From Roseiarcus sp963784805 (GTDB lineage Bacteria > Pseudomonadota > Alphaproteobacteria > Rhizobiales > Beijerinckiaceae), in contig CAWASR010000016.1 in the NCBI GenBank assembly GCA_963784805.1, forward strand, positions 372,001-436,000: a stretch of 64,000 nt of DNA, written 5' to 3'. Position numbers and translations under genes: made by a program. The notes under the pieces are model-generated. The model was not told where the DNA came from, ran no database searches, and was given only the letters and a program-made list of their open reading frames with translations. Shown here piece by piece: positions 35,523-43,823 of the stretch (position 1 is its first letter; each line of letters opens with the position of its first letter).

Positions 35523-36551
35523 TCATGCCGCTATCTCCTCGGTCTGGGGCTGTTGGGCGTGCATCCAATCGGCGGCCTGCTGCGCCTTGCTCGCCGCGGT
35601 GAAGATGGCGCGAGGGTCATCCTTCAGGACCTTGAGCCATGTCGCGATGTACGCTGCATGATCGGGGCGCGGATGGTGGGCGATGCCCAGGTCGGCGAGG
35701 ACAAGTCCGCTGAGAATCTCAACGCAGCATTCTTCTGCAGCATAGGCGGCAGATCCGAACCGGCCTGAGAGATCGCGGTCAAGCCGATGCTTGGCGCCGC
35801 TGGCGTGACCGTTCTCATGCAGCCAGACGCCATAAAACGACGCAGGATCGCGGAACGAGGCGAAGGGCGGCATGAACACCGCGTCGGTCGATGGGCGATA
35901 GCAGGCTTCCGATCCTTCAAACACGGTCCTTATGCCGAGGTTGGAGATGAACGCTTCCGCATGCGCCAGGCGCTGGCTCTCCGAGAGGATGTCCGCCGTC
36001 GGCCGCTGATATCCGTCCACCTGCGCGACATTGAACACCGAGAACGCCCGGGCGAACATGCGCCGACGGCCGTCATCGTCGTCGTCGTCATTGGGCTGCC
36101 GGGAGGATTGAGTCTCCCTCCACAACACGACCGTGGTGGAGCGTTCCCCTTGGCGGACCTGTGCGCCGGCCTCCTGCCATTGTTTGTAGGTTCCCCAGAG
36201 GCCGTCGCCATATTCAGCGACGAGCCCAGCCGTCCAAAGGGCCAGCGTGTTGATACCTCGATAGCGTTTGCCGGATGCGACATTGGTCGGGCGGGCGGCA
36301 CTGGCGCCGTCGTGGAACCATGGCGCACGCCATTCGCCTGCGCCTCGTTCAATCGTCGCGACGATCTCGGCAGTGATGCGCGAATAGACGTCGGCGCGGT
36401 TCGTCGAGGTGGAAGTGTGGGGCACGAGGGAATCTCCGCGGCCGGCGGGGCGAGCCTCTCTCACCGCTTGAATCGGCCGACCCCTTCCGGCCTTCCTCTT
36501 CCTCTCCCGTCCCGAAGGGCTGCTTCTGTTTGGTCCTTCCTGTCTCGTCAT
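35523..36551 (-). CDS. ardC: ArdC-family antirestriction protein (element cargo)
   Basis: A 342-residue ArdC homologue. ArdC proteins of plasmids protect incoming single-stranded DNA from host restriction; the N-terminal domain binds ssDNA and the C-terminal domain is a zincin metallopeptidase. Here the ssDNA domain covers about residues 45-170 (YSRITAEIVATIERGAGEWRAPW, GKRYRGINTLALW, TYKQWQEAGAQVRQGER). The zincin helix is WLHENGHASG, with the HExxH form HENGH. The end is AAYIATWLKVLKDDPRAIFTAASKAQQAADW. ATG 36551 is chosen for AGGAG 8 bases upstream. It is the last gene of the recombinase operon. It is intact, unlike the ardC that the element interrupts. Confidence 0.9.
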   Translation of the reverse strand: MTRQEGPNRSSPSGRERKRKAGRGRPIQAVREARPAGRGDSLVPHTSTSTNRADVYSRITAEIVATIERGAGEWRAPWFHDGASAARPTNVASGKRYRGINTLALWTAGLVAEYGDGLWGTYKQWQEAGAQVRQGERSTTVVLWRETQSSRQPNDDDDDDGRRRMFARAFSVFNVAQVDGYQRPTADILSESQRLAHAEAFISNLGIRTVFEGSEACYRPSTDAVFMPPFASFRDPASFYGVWLHENGHASGAKHRLDRDLSGRFGSAAYAAEECCVEILSGLVLADLGIAHHPRPDHAAYIATWLKVLKDDPRAIFTAASKAQQAADWMHAQQPQTEEIAA

Positions 36552-36758
36552 GAAGGTTGCTCCTGTTCGGCCGGGGTTCATCCCCGGCGGCGGAGCAGCC
36601 ACTTGCGACGCCCGAAGGCTCGACCGCGCACTCGCAGAGCCGAAGCGGAGCGGAGGACGGCGATAAGCCGTTGCGCGGGCGAGCTGGGCGTCGCGCGCTC
36701 CGACGCCGCCGGGGTGGAAGCCCGGCTCAGTCCGCAACATCTGCTTTCTGGGCTGGCG

Positions 36759-38925
36759 TCAGTCGCCGTGATCTATTTTGTCGAGGACGGTTTCGATCCG
36801 CTCGAGGTCCTTCTGCAGAGTGGCGCGCTGCAGCGAGGACAGACGCTTCTCTTTGAGGAAGGTTCTGCAGTCATTCGCGGAGCGCGCCCACGCCGGCCGA
36901 TGCCTGGCCGTGATGCAGGCATTCGGGCAACGGGTTGGTTGGCAAAGTGCTGGCAGCGGCGTTCTGCTGTCGACGTCAGACATCTGCTTCAGGCACACGG
37001 CTGCGCCGGGATCGAAGAAGCAGTCGGCGAGCACACCGACATGCAATGTCCGCGCGAGGCTGGCGAGCATCGTGCGCAGCCGTGCGCGATCTGCAAACAT
37101 GGCCGGAAGCGGGCCAAGCTCCGTCGCTGCGATGTCCAGCGTCTTGGATATGCGCGGCGCCGCGGGACCCGAGAGTCTCGTTCCAGCCTGGCGCTCATCG
37201 AAATAGGTCAGCAAGTCGTCGAGCTGGCCGAGGCGGCGTTCGTTTTCGACCTCCGAGCGGAAGCCGGATCTGCTTGAACCAGCATAGCCTTCGAACGCAG
37301 CGACAGAGGCATGCTTGTACTGGATCATGCCGGCGATCGTTCCGAAGGGACGATTGGCGATATGCCAGGCGATGGTGCGGCGGAACTGTCGTGTCGTGAT
37401 GCGCCACGGCGCGCCAGTTGGATCTGGCGGAATGGCGGGATGGCCGGCGGTCCCGAACCGCGCGTCGAGATGGTCGCGATAGACATTGAGCTGACGGACG
37501 ATCTCGGCTGAGAGATGCGCCTTCGTTCCCGTCTTGAGGACCAGCACCGGCCAGAGCGTGTCGGAACCGCGCGCAGCGGCCGCGTGCGCCGAGAGCCGCA
37601 CCAAGACTCGGATTGCCTCGGCGACCGGTTCGATCGTGACCCATTCCGCGGCTTCACCTTGGCTCGTTTTGCCCTTGTACGCGATCGATCGAATGCGATG
37701 CCGGTCGATGATGCCGTCGGCGCTGCGGCTCAACGACAGGCAACCGGCGCGCATGGCTTGGACCTCGCAATCGCGCATGCCGGTCAGATAGGCGCAGACG
37801 ACGTAGCAGGCCGCCTGGAGCATGCGCTCCTCATGGGCGAGCGTCCTGGCGTCGAAACGCGGTCCCCATGGTCGGCCGAGGTCTGGATCTATGATGATCG
37901 GCGTGTCCATGCCGCCGGTCTCGGCGCCGATCGCGTCGATCGCCGCCGCGACGAGATCGGGCGCGCCGGTCGCGAGCTGAAGATGGGTTCCGGGCTCGGC
38001 CTGCGCGTCGACGCCTGCATGTTGGTGGAGTAGCAACCAATTGACTGGCGGCGTGACCGTGCCTGTCACCGGGTCGCGGCGGACGACGCCGTTATGAGCA
38101 GTGGTCCATATCGGCACGCCGCGCCCCAGGCGCCGCCGGTCATCGAAAAACTCCGTCAGCCTCGCGCGTCGGCGCGCGCGGCGTTGGTCCGGCGGCAAGA
38201 CCGCATCGGCCGCCGCCAGCGCTCTCTGGCGTTCCTCCAATTGGAGCAGTTCTTCCCGAGCCGCAAAGATGTCGCGTGAGAACAGGGTCACATATTTGAG
38301 GGACCAGTGCCAGAAGCGGCGCTATCACCGCCTCCGGCATGCGCGGAGTCCGGTTCTCCTGTGCGGCGTAGCGGTAGCCCGCCACCTGTGAAGGCGACCG
38401 TCCCTGCCAGGGCTCGAACGGCAGAGCCGCGTTGGGAAGATGCGCGCGATAGGCGTGAAGGTCGAAAACGGTATCGAGAAGCTGCGCGACCACAACCGGG
38501 CGGCAACGCCCGTTGCGCAGAAGCTTGGCGTAGCGGTCGAGAAGAGCCTGGTCCACACGGTCGAGATTGCAGCGGCCAAGTTCGGCGCCGACGAACTCGA
38601 AGAAGCGCCTTGCGCGGTTGAAGACCTGACGCACGCTGGCAGGCGGCAAACGCGATCGGAACCCAGGAATCTCGACGTTCAGCCGTGCGTAGAGATACTC
38701 CCGCAGGCACCGCGCCACCGTCGGATCCGGGAGCGCGCCGAAATGCACAGTGACATGGCACCGGCGGGCATTCTCGCGAAAGACGGCTGGCCCGAGATCC
38801 CAGCTGCCATCGCCATAGCGGGAAAGATCATCACGATCGAAACCGGGCCGCAGAGGCGCCGTCGCCAGCACAGGATGATGATCCAGGGTCGCCGCCGCCA
38901 GACGCGAGGTAGCAGCCGGCTTCAC
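36759..38925 (-). CDS. Tyrosine recombinase C of the trio, frameshifted
   Basis: Third recombinase, starting GTG 38925 inside the stop of recombinase B (GTGA). The N-terminal half (to about 38300) has a SAM-like core-binding domain (RQVFNRARRFFEFVGAELG). The catalytic half, in another frame, has the Arg motif YLTGMRDCEVQAMRAG, a Lys in IAYKGKTSQGE, and RQFRRTIAWHIAN followed by KHASVAAFEGYAG. The C-terminal 100 residues are Cys-rich (DCFFDP, CLKQ, CQPTRCPNAC) and may bind zinc. The span of 2167 bp is one base over a multiple of three; dropping one G near 38308 joins PLL to HWSLKYVTLFSRD and gives 721 residues. Probably inactive as it stands, unless the base is an error. Confidence 0.82.
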
Positions 38926-40718
38926 TGCCGGGCCTCCGGCGGCAAATAGATCGGCACGGGTTCGGCGGCGAGGCTGCGCCGCGCCTCGGCGACGATAGCG
39001 GGTCCGAACGCGGGCAGCACACCGGCGGTAATGCGGGCATGGGCGCGGCCGAACTTCACCGCCCAATCGCCGGCATGCAGCGCGCCTCGCTGATCTTCGA
39101 TGAAATCCAGAAACGACAGGATCGCCGGAAGCTTGCGGGTGGTAATCACCGCGTTCGAGCATTCGAGACAGCCCCAGAACGGCATGGGACAGGGATCGCC
39201 CGCCGATCCGTGCGGGCTAGCGTAGAACCCGGCGCAGCCGGCGAGCCAGACATCCTGCTCGCCGTCGAGGAGCGCGATCGGATCGCACCCTTCCGGAATG
39301 GCCGAGGCCTGCGTCGGGCCTGTTCGCCAGGCGGCTTCCTGCTTCTCGGTCAGCACGATCGGCGCGGCCGACTTTACCGCCTCGCGGAACGCGTCAGCGA
39401 CCGTCGCCTCGTGCAACGGACGGAGCGCGGGGACATCGGCATAATGACGGGCGGCGACCTTCGGAGTGTGTCCGACCGCAAAACGCGCCATGTGCCCTTC
39501 CGTCTTCAGGTACCAAAGCGCCTTGTGGGTCTTGCGGAGGCGGGACAAGAGCAGCCGGAGCGGACGCCCATCGTCATCGACGATGTCGTGTCTCCGCGTC
39601 CACGAATCGACGAGCTCCTGCGGGTGGCCAATGCCGGCGGCGAGCGCGCCGGCGCCGCAGTAGACCCAAAGGCATTGGCTTGGATGGCGCCCGCGCGCTC
39701 GAGCGGTGACCTCGATCAGCCGGCGGATCATGCCTCCCGGGGTCGTCGGCCCACCATCGCGAACCCGCAGGCGCTTGTGCTCAGCGCCCCGCGCCCGGCG
39801 CTTGAGATAGGTGATCTCGACGGTCCCGTTGGACGCGTTCTGGAGGCAATCGACCATCAGCGCCTTGCAGCACTCGATCTCCAGGCCGGTCTCCAGGGCG
39901 AGAAGGACAAGAAACGGCACGATATCGTTGCGCGTGAGGTGAAAACGACCGTTGAGTTCGTCAACGAGCTGATGCGTCGGCAATCCTCGCTTCGCCCACG
40001 CGAAATAAAGATTCCTGTACGCGGGCTGGTCGGCGCGGAGGAAGCCGTGTTCCTCGATAACGGCATCGACGGCGGCTTCCATCCCAGACAGAACCGGATC
40101 GGGGACCAATGACCGGACCTGCTGCAATCTTCGCAACACGGCGGTCACGTCGCTCCGCGCGGCGTCGCGCAGTTGGCGCGCGACGAACGGGCTGTAGGCA
40201 TCGCGCGGACGCGCCCGCTGAAACGGCTTCGCGCTGACGTAACGAAGGCGATCACGCAAATCGGACGAGACCTCGGCGGGGCTGTCGACGGCGACCTGCC
40301 GGAGAACTCCGACCATCTTCACCAGCACGGTGAAGAGATGGACGCGGGTGAGGCCGGCGGCTTCGAGCCACCCCTCGAAGCCATCGACATGCCGCGCCCG
40401 AAGCGTCTCGAGGCCCGCGAACGGCTCGCCAGCATCGGCGAGATAGGCGAAGAACTTCGGGATGGCGACGGCGTAAGCCATTACGGTCGAACGGGCGCCG
40501 AGCGGACCGCCCGGCGCCGCCAAGTGGCGAAGCGCTCGTCCCAGAGCCAAGGCGAGGCGGCGCGGCCGCAGCGCAGTGAAGTCGAGGAGCGCCTCACCGC
40601 CATTCTGCACGGCTATCGTGAAGCGCAGGCCGGTGATGGTATCGGGATCGGACGGGATCGAGAGGCCATCTTCGCGGCTGAAAACGACCTGACGCCCCTT
40701 GCGTGGACGGGCGCTCAT
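38922..40718 (-). CDS. Tyrosine recombinase B of the trio
   Basis: A 598-residue site-specific recombinase. Its ATG overlaps the stop of recombinase A (ATGA). The N-terminal part contains a core-binding domain (VMAYAVAIPKFFAYLADAG). In the catalytic domain the first motif reads LALETGLEIECCKAL, so the usual Arg of TGLRxxE is replaced by Glu. Later come LSRLRKTHKALWYLKTEGHM and VGHTPKVAARHYADV, with the candidate tyrosine in RHYADV. A C-terminal extension holds CPMPFWGCLECSNAV, a possible zinc knuckle. The altered motif suggests a structural or partner role beside recombinase A. Confidence 0.85.
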   Translation of the reverse strand: MSARPRKGRQVVFSREDGLSIPSDPDTITGLRFTIAVQNGGEALLDFTALRPRRLALALGRALRHLAAPGGPLGARSTVMAYAVAIPKFFAYLADAGEPFAGLETLRARHVDGFEGWLEAAGLTRVHLFTVLVKMVGVLRQVAVDSPAEVSSDLRDRLRYVSAKPFQRARPRDAYSPFVARQLRDAARSDVTAVLRRLQQVRSLVPDPVLSGMEAAVDAVIEEHGFLRADQPAYRNLYFAWAKRGLPTHQLVDELNGRFHLTRNDIVPFLVLLALETGLEIECCKALMVDCLQNASNGTVEITYLKRRARGAEHKRLRVRDGGPTTPGGMIRRLIEVTARARGRHPSQCLWVYCGAGALAAGIGHPQELVDSWTRRHDIVDDDGRPLRLLLSRLRKTHKALWYLKTEGHMARFAVGHTPKVAARHYADVPALRPLHEATVADAFREAVKSAAPIVLTEKQEAAWRTGPTQASAIPEGCDPIALLDGEQDVWLAGCAGFYASPHGSAGDPCPMPFWGCLECSNAVITTRKLPAILSFLDFIEDQRGALHAGDWAVKFGRAHARITAGVLPAFGPAIVAEARRSLAAEPVPIYLPPEARQ

Positions 40719-42166
40719 GACCCCGCCTTCGGAACGAGCGCCAGGAGTTCCTCGACCGCGGCGTCGACCGTGTCGGCGCGGGCGGCGATATGATCGAGGT
40801 AGATATAGGTCGTCGTCAGGCTCGCATGGCCGAGCAGACGCTGGACCTGCTGCAAAGGATCGCCCAGAAGCCGGCGATATCCTTCCATGTTCGCTGTCGG
40901 CGCTTCGCCGGCCGTGTCGCGCAATCGGTGTTGAATCAGCATCGCCAGCATATGCACGGCAAACGTATGGCGGAGCTGATGCGGGTTGATGCGCAACGGG
41001 ACACCCGCGTTGGCGCAGCGGCGGGAGGCCCGGGCGAAGGCCACCTCCCACGAGTTGGGCTGGATCGGAAGACCGATCTCGGTCACCCAGAGAACGGCGG
41101 GTTCCCGGGGCGCGCCGTCGTCGTCGCAGATGACCAGTCGGCCGCGTTCGTCCGGCGTCAGCGCCTCGAACGGGATCGTGCCGCCATCGTGGCGCGTCAG
41201 CCCGGCCGCATGGGGAGCCGGCCGGCGAATGAAGATGGCCTGCTCGATCGCGCGCCAGCCCTCGCGGTCACTGAACTTGGCGACCGCATGAGCTCGCTCG
41301 GCGACAATATAGGCCGAGATCTGTTGCAGGAGGCGCCGAGGCACGAGGATGGTCCGACCGCGCTCGCCCTTGGTCAACGCGCTCGGCAACTCGAACCGGG
41401 CCTGGCGGCCGCGGGCCGCGTTGTGCGCCAAATCGGCGAGTTCGGACGCAAGCAGGAACGACGCCTCGGAGAGGCGCAGGCCAGTCGTGACCAGCAGCTC
41501 GGCGAAGAGCGCGTTGCGTGCGCCGTTGCGGTCTCGGGCGCCGGGCCGCTCGGCGCCGTCGACGTCGAGGCCGCGCAGTCCTACATCACGAAACACGCGG
41601 TAATCTTCAAGGGACACGAAGCGGACGTCGGATCGCTTGGCGGCGCGTTCGTAGGAATCGTTCCGCGCAGCAACACGGGCCCGCCGGTTGCCATATCCCC
41701 GCCGCCAGACCTCGCGATGGGTGAACGGACTGGACCCGACCAGGCCTTCCAGCTCCGCCCATCGGTAAAGCTTCTCGAACGCAGCGACGCTGCGGTTCCA
41801 GGATGCGGCGGAGATGCGCGCACCGGCGTCCTCGCGCCGCCGTACACGATGGAACGCATCGACATCCCCGCGCGTAGCGGCCCAGACCGACTTGCCGCAG
41901 GCGGCGTGCAGAAAGCGGACCCACACCGCGATGTCATAGCCGTAGGCTCGCAACGAGTGGGGCGAGCGCACGCCGTTCAATGGCAGGTCAAGGAAGAAGC
42001 GGTCGAGGTCCGCGTCATAAGGAATGCCGTCGCGGAGAATGATCGGAACGTGGCGGTCGAGACCTTTCGCCGTTCGACGCTCCTCGATGGTGATGCTCGA
42101 AATCTCTGTTTGGCTATCCACAGGTTGTTCAACCTTCCCCCCCGACCCCCATCCGGGCCCTGGCAT
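40715..42166 (-). CDS. Tyrosine recombinase A of the trio
   Basis: A 483-residue integrase-type recombinase, the most canonical of the three. Core-binding domain: SPHSLRAYGYDIAVWVRFLH. Catalytic residues: Arg in TTGLRLSEASFL, Lys in ALTKGERGRTILVP, HxxR in NPHQLRHTFAVHML, His in RLLGHASLTTTYIYLDH and nucleophile Tyr in the same block. ATG 42166 has AGGAG 13 bases upstream; a TTG one codon earlier or a GTG 17 codons later are alternatives. It is the promoter-proximal gene of the trio, with a 16-bp inverted repeat in its leader. Confidence 0.9.
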   Translation of the reverse strand: MPGPGWGSGGKVEQPVDSQTEISSITIEERRTAKGLDRHVPIILRDGIPYDADLDRFFLDLPLNGVRSPHSLRAYGYDIAVWVRFLHAACGKSVWAATRGDVDAFHRVRRREDAGARISAASWNRSVAAFEKLYRWAELEGLVGSSPFTHREVWRRGYGNRRARVAARNDSYERAAKRSDVRFVSLEDYRVFRDVGLRGLDVDGAERPGARDRNGARNALFAELLVTTGLRLSEASFLLASELADLAHNAARGRQARFELPSALTKGERGRTILVPRRLLQQISAYIVAERAHAVAKFSDREGWRAIEQAIFIRRPAPHAAGLTRHDGGTIPFEALTPDERGRLVICDDDGAPREPAVLWVTEIGLPIQPNSWEVAFARASRRCANAGVPLRINPHQLRHTFAVHMLAMLIQHRLRDTAGEAPTANMEGYRRLLGDPLQQVQRLLGHASLTTTYIYLDHIAARADTVDAAVEELLALVPKAGS

Positions 42167-42192
42167 CAACGAAGGAGTTCTCCTGGCCCGGA

Positions 42193-42249
42193 GTTATCCA
42201 GGCCGGCCTCCGCCAGCTATGTGGGAGCGCTGCGGCCGGCCTGGATAAC
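42193..42249. promoter_or_regulatory. 16-bp perfect inverted repeat upstream of the recombinase trio
   Basis: GTTATCCAGGCCGGCC (42193-42208) and GGCCGGCCTGGATAAC (42234-42249) are exact inverse copies around a 25-bp spacer, between the element end and the first recombinase start. The arms contain TTATCC, as does the terminal repeat. It could be an internal recombinase-binding site, an operator, or a hairpin in the leader mRNA. A 10-bp palindrome CTGACGTCAG lies at about 42270-42279. Confidence 0.7.
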
Positions 42250-42301
42250 GCCTTCATCGGCCCGCTGCACTGACGTCAGCAGGGCTCCGAGCGTCGGTGC
42301 A

Positions 42302-42315
42302 GACTGTCAAGATAA
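42302..42315 (-). repeat. Right terminal inverted repeat of the recombinase-trio element
   Basis: Read inward on the minus strand: TTATCTTGACAGTC, one mismatch to the left repeat. The base outside it is the last base of the in-frame GCG codon of the host ardC. Confidence 0.85.
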
Positions 42316-43053
42316 CGCCACCAGTTCTTCGAAGGCGTACTTCTTCGAGCCGAATGAGCGGGAGAGATCGCGATTGAGCAGGTGTGGGGCGCCGCTGGCG
42401 TGACCGAGCTCATGGAGCGCCGCACGGTGCCAATTGATCGGCTCGAAATAAGCTTGCGGCGGCGGGGCTTGCACATAGTCTTGCGCGGGCACGTAGAAGG
42501 CCCGGCTGCCGCCGATGCGGAAATCGATGCCGCTCGCTTTGATCAGCGCCTCGACCCTGGGCTCGATCAGCCCAGTCTCCGGCGGCGGTGTGGCGACCAC
42601 GAGATCCTCCGGCAAACCTTCGCATTGCGCCAGGTTGAAGACAGTGAAGCGCTTGAGGAACGGGATCGCTTGCGCTTCCTCGCTGGTCTCTCGCGCCCGC
42701 TTCTTCTCGTCGTCGGGAATGCAGCGGTCGGCATAGACGACAGTGGCGCCATCCTCGCCCCTGCGGACGTTGCCGCCGAGGCCGAGGGCCTTGCGAAACG
42801 TCAGCCAGCCCTGGGTCGGGAAGCTGTGCTCGATAACGGAACCCCAGAGGATCAGCACGTTGATCCCGGAATAGAACCGACCGGTGCTGGCGTTCTTTGG
42901 CATGGCCAGCGGCGCCTACGCCGCCGCTGTTCCCCATGGCTGGACCCAGGGCACGCGGCCGGCCTCCAGCTCGGTGATGATCTTGGTGGTGATTTCATCG
43001 TAGAGGCTCGTCCGGCCGGAACCGGACCGAGCGCGAGCGGTGTGCCTGGACAT
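42316..43053 (-). pseudogene. Host ardC antirestriction gene, 5' fragment
   Basis: From ATG 43053 the frame encodes an ArdC N-terminal domain (SLYDEITTKIITELEAGRVPW). It meets an in-frame TAG after GTAAA, then continues APLAMPKNASTGRFYSGINVLILWG and on to the zincin helix ALHELGHASGAPHLLNRDLSR and FEELVA. At 42316 it is cut in register by the inserted element; its remainder is at 35290-35474. So it carries one insertion and two stop codons. The HELGH motif is intact, and the rebuilt protein would be about 300 residues, the usual ArdC length. Confidence 0.88.
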
Positions 43054-43258
43054 CGCGGGTCAACGCCTCGGTTCGATCCTACTTGCCGACGCGCTACAGC
43101 GCGTATTCGAGAGCGCCAGCACTGTCGGGTCCTCAATGGTGACGGTCGACGCGCCGGACGAGGCGGCAGCCAGCTTCTACGCGGCACATGGCTTCGTGGG
43201 TCTGCCGGACTCGCTGCGACTCGTTCTGCCGATGCGTCTGGCAGGCGTGGGGTCTTAA
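43052..43258 (+). pseudogene. GNAT acetyltransferase C-terminal fragment (TacA toxin-like)
   Basis: A plus-strand frame begins with GQRLGSILLADALQRV, the acetyl-CoA binding loop of GNAT enzymes, and continues VTVDAPDEAAASFYAAHGFV to SLRLVLPMRL. This is the pattern of TacA-type toxins that acetylate aminoacyl-tRNAs. The N-terminal half and the usual DUF1778 antitoxin gene upstream are missing; that space is occupied by the oppositely oriented ardC start. A truncated relic. Confidence 0.65.
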
Positions 43259-43514
43259 CGATGATGGCTTTGCATTCGCTGACGATGCCCGGGAAGCGCT
43301 TGGGGAAGCAGACCAAAGGGGGTGTCGTCCTCCGGGGAAGCGTGCGGGTTCGCACGGGCGACAATCTATCCGACGGGCTTGCGAATTTGCTGCGACCGCT
43401 CGCCTGCGCCAGAGTCGGGGTCTTACTCATGCCAAAGGCGTCCGCGGGCCCGCTGCAACCTGCTTCCTGCTGCTTCCCCCATGCTTCCCCGGTTTCGCAG
43501 ACCGGGGTGGGGAA

Positions 43515-43542
43515 GCAAAAAACGGTCCCGCAGGACCGTTCT
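43515..43542 (-). terminator. Rho-independent terminator of tRNA-Gly
   Basis: On the minus strand AACGGTCC-TGCG-GGACCGTT forms a perfect 8-bp stem followed directly by a T-run (stem 43521-43540, run to 43517). It lies about 30 bp past the tRNA 3' end. Confidence 0.85.
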
Positions 43543-43551
43543 AAGATACTG

Positions 43552-43567
43552 ATTTACTTAAGTAAAT
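43552..43567. repeat. 16-bp AT-rich perfect palindrome at the tRNA-Gly 3' flank
   Basis: ATTTACTTAAGTAAAT, just one base from the encoded CCA of tRNA-Gly. It may be part of an old attachment site or an RNA processing structure; nothing proves either. Confidence 0.7.
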
Positions 43568-43568
43568 T

Positions 43569-43643
43569 TGGAGCGGGCGAAGGGATTCGAACCCTCGACC
43601 CCAACCTTGGCAAGGTTGTGCTCTACCCCTGAGCTACACCCGC
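43569..43643 (-). tRNA. tRNA-Gly (anticodon GCC)
   Basis: A 75-base cloverleaf on the minus strand. Acceptor GCGGGTG pairs with CGCCCGC (one T-G wobble). The anticodon arm CAACC-TTGCCAA-GGTTG has anticodon GCC, the T arm is GAGGG TTCGAAT CCCTT, and discriminator T and CCA are encoded. It is followed by a strong terminator. The accessory region 33990-43260 ends near its 3' side, and tRNA-Gly 3' ends are frequent integration sites, but no matching duplicate was seen at the other edge. Confidence 0.97.
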
Positions 43644-43823
43644 GTCCGTCGGCGGCGTGGCCACCGACGGACGCGCTTATGGCGCAAGGGCAAGGAGAAA
43701 GCAACACCACGTTTCAGAGCCAGCGACGGAAACCGCCGGGGCTCGCGCTGCGCCGCGCACGAGGGCGTGATTTGAAACTCCGGTTTTGCCGTGCGAAACG
43801 TCGGGCTTGAGCGAATCCTAAAG

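Larger units (their letters stand above)
35475..42315 (-). mobile_element. Recombinase-trio transposable element carrying ardC
   Basis: A 6841-bp element delimited by 14-bp terminal inverted repeats: TTATCCTGACAGTC at 35475-35488 and its counterpart TTATCTTGACAGTC, read inward from 42315. It is confirmed by the interrupted ardC gene, whose two halves lie immediately outside the ends and join in frame. Contents, all on the minus strand: three overlapping tyrosine-recombinase genes followed by an intact ardC. The 6 bp outside each end (GTGGCG and GTCGCC, read along the minus strand) match at four of six positions. The plan resembles RIT elements (recombinase in trio) and Tn554-type transposons. 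The trio proteins are, as far as I recall, larger than typical RIT recombinases. Confidence 0.88.

Noticed and set aside
36552..36758. Possible small gene between recombinase C and the cargo ardC
   Set aside because: Frames here are short and arginine/serine-rich with no start signal; taken as the ardC leader.
38140..39162. Recombinase C N-terminal frame as a separate protein starting at 39162
   Set aside because: The 79 codons before GTG 38925 overlap recombinase B and have no homology. The GTGA overlap and the continuation after the shift favour one broken gene.
43507..43632. Peptide GAGEGIRTLDPNLGKV at the end of a plus-strand frame
   Set aside because: It is the complement of tRNA-Gly, a well-known false gene call.
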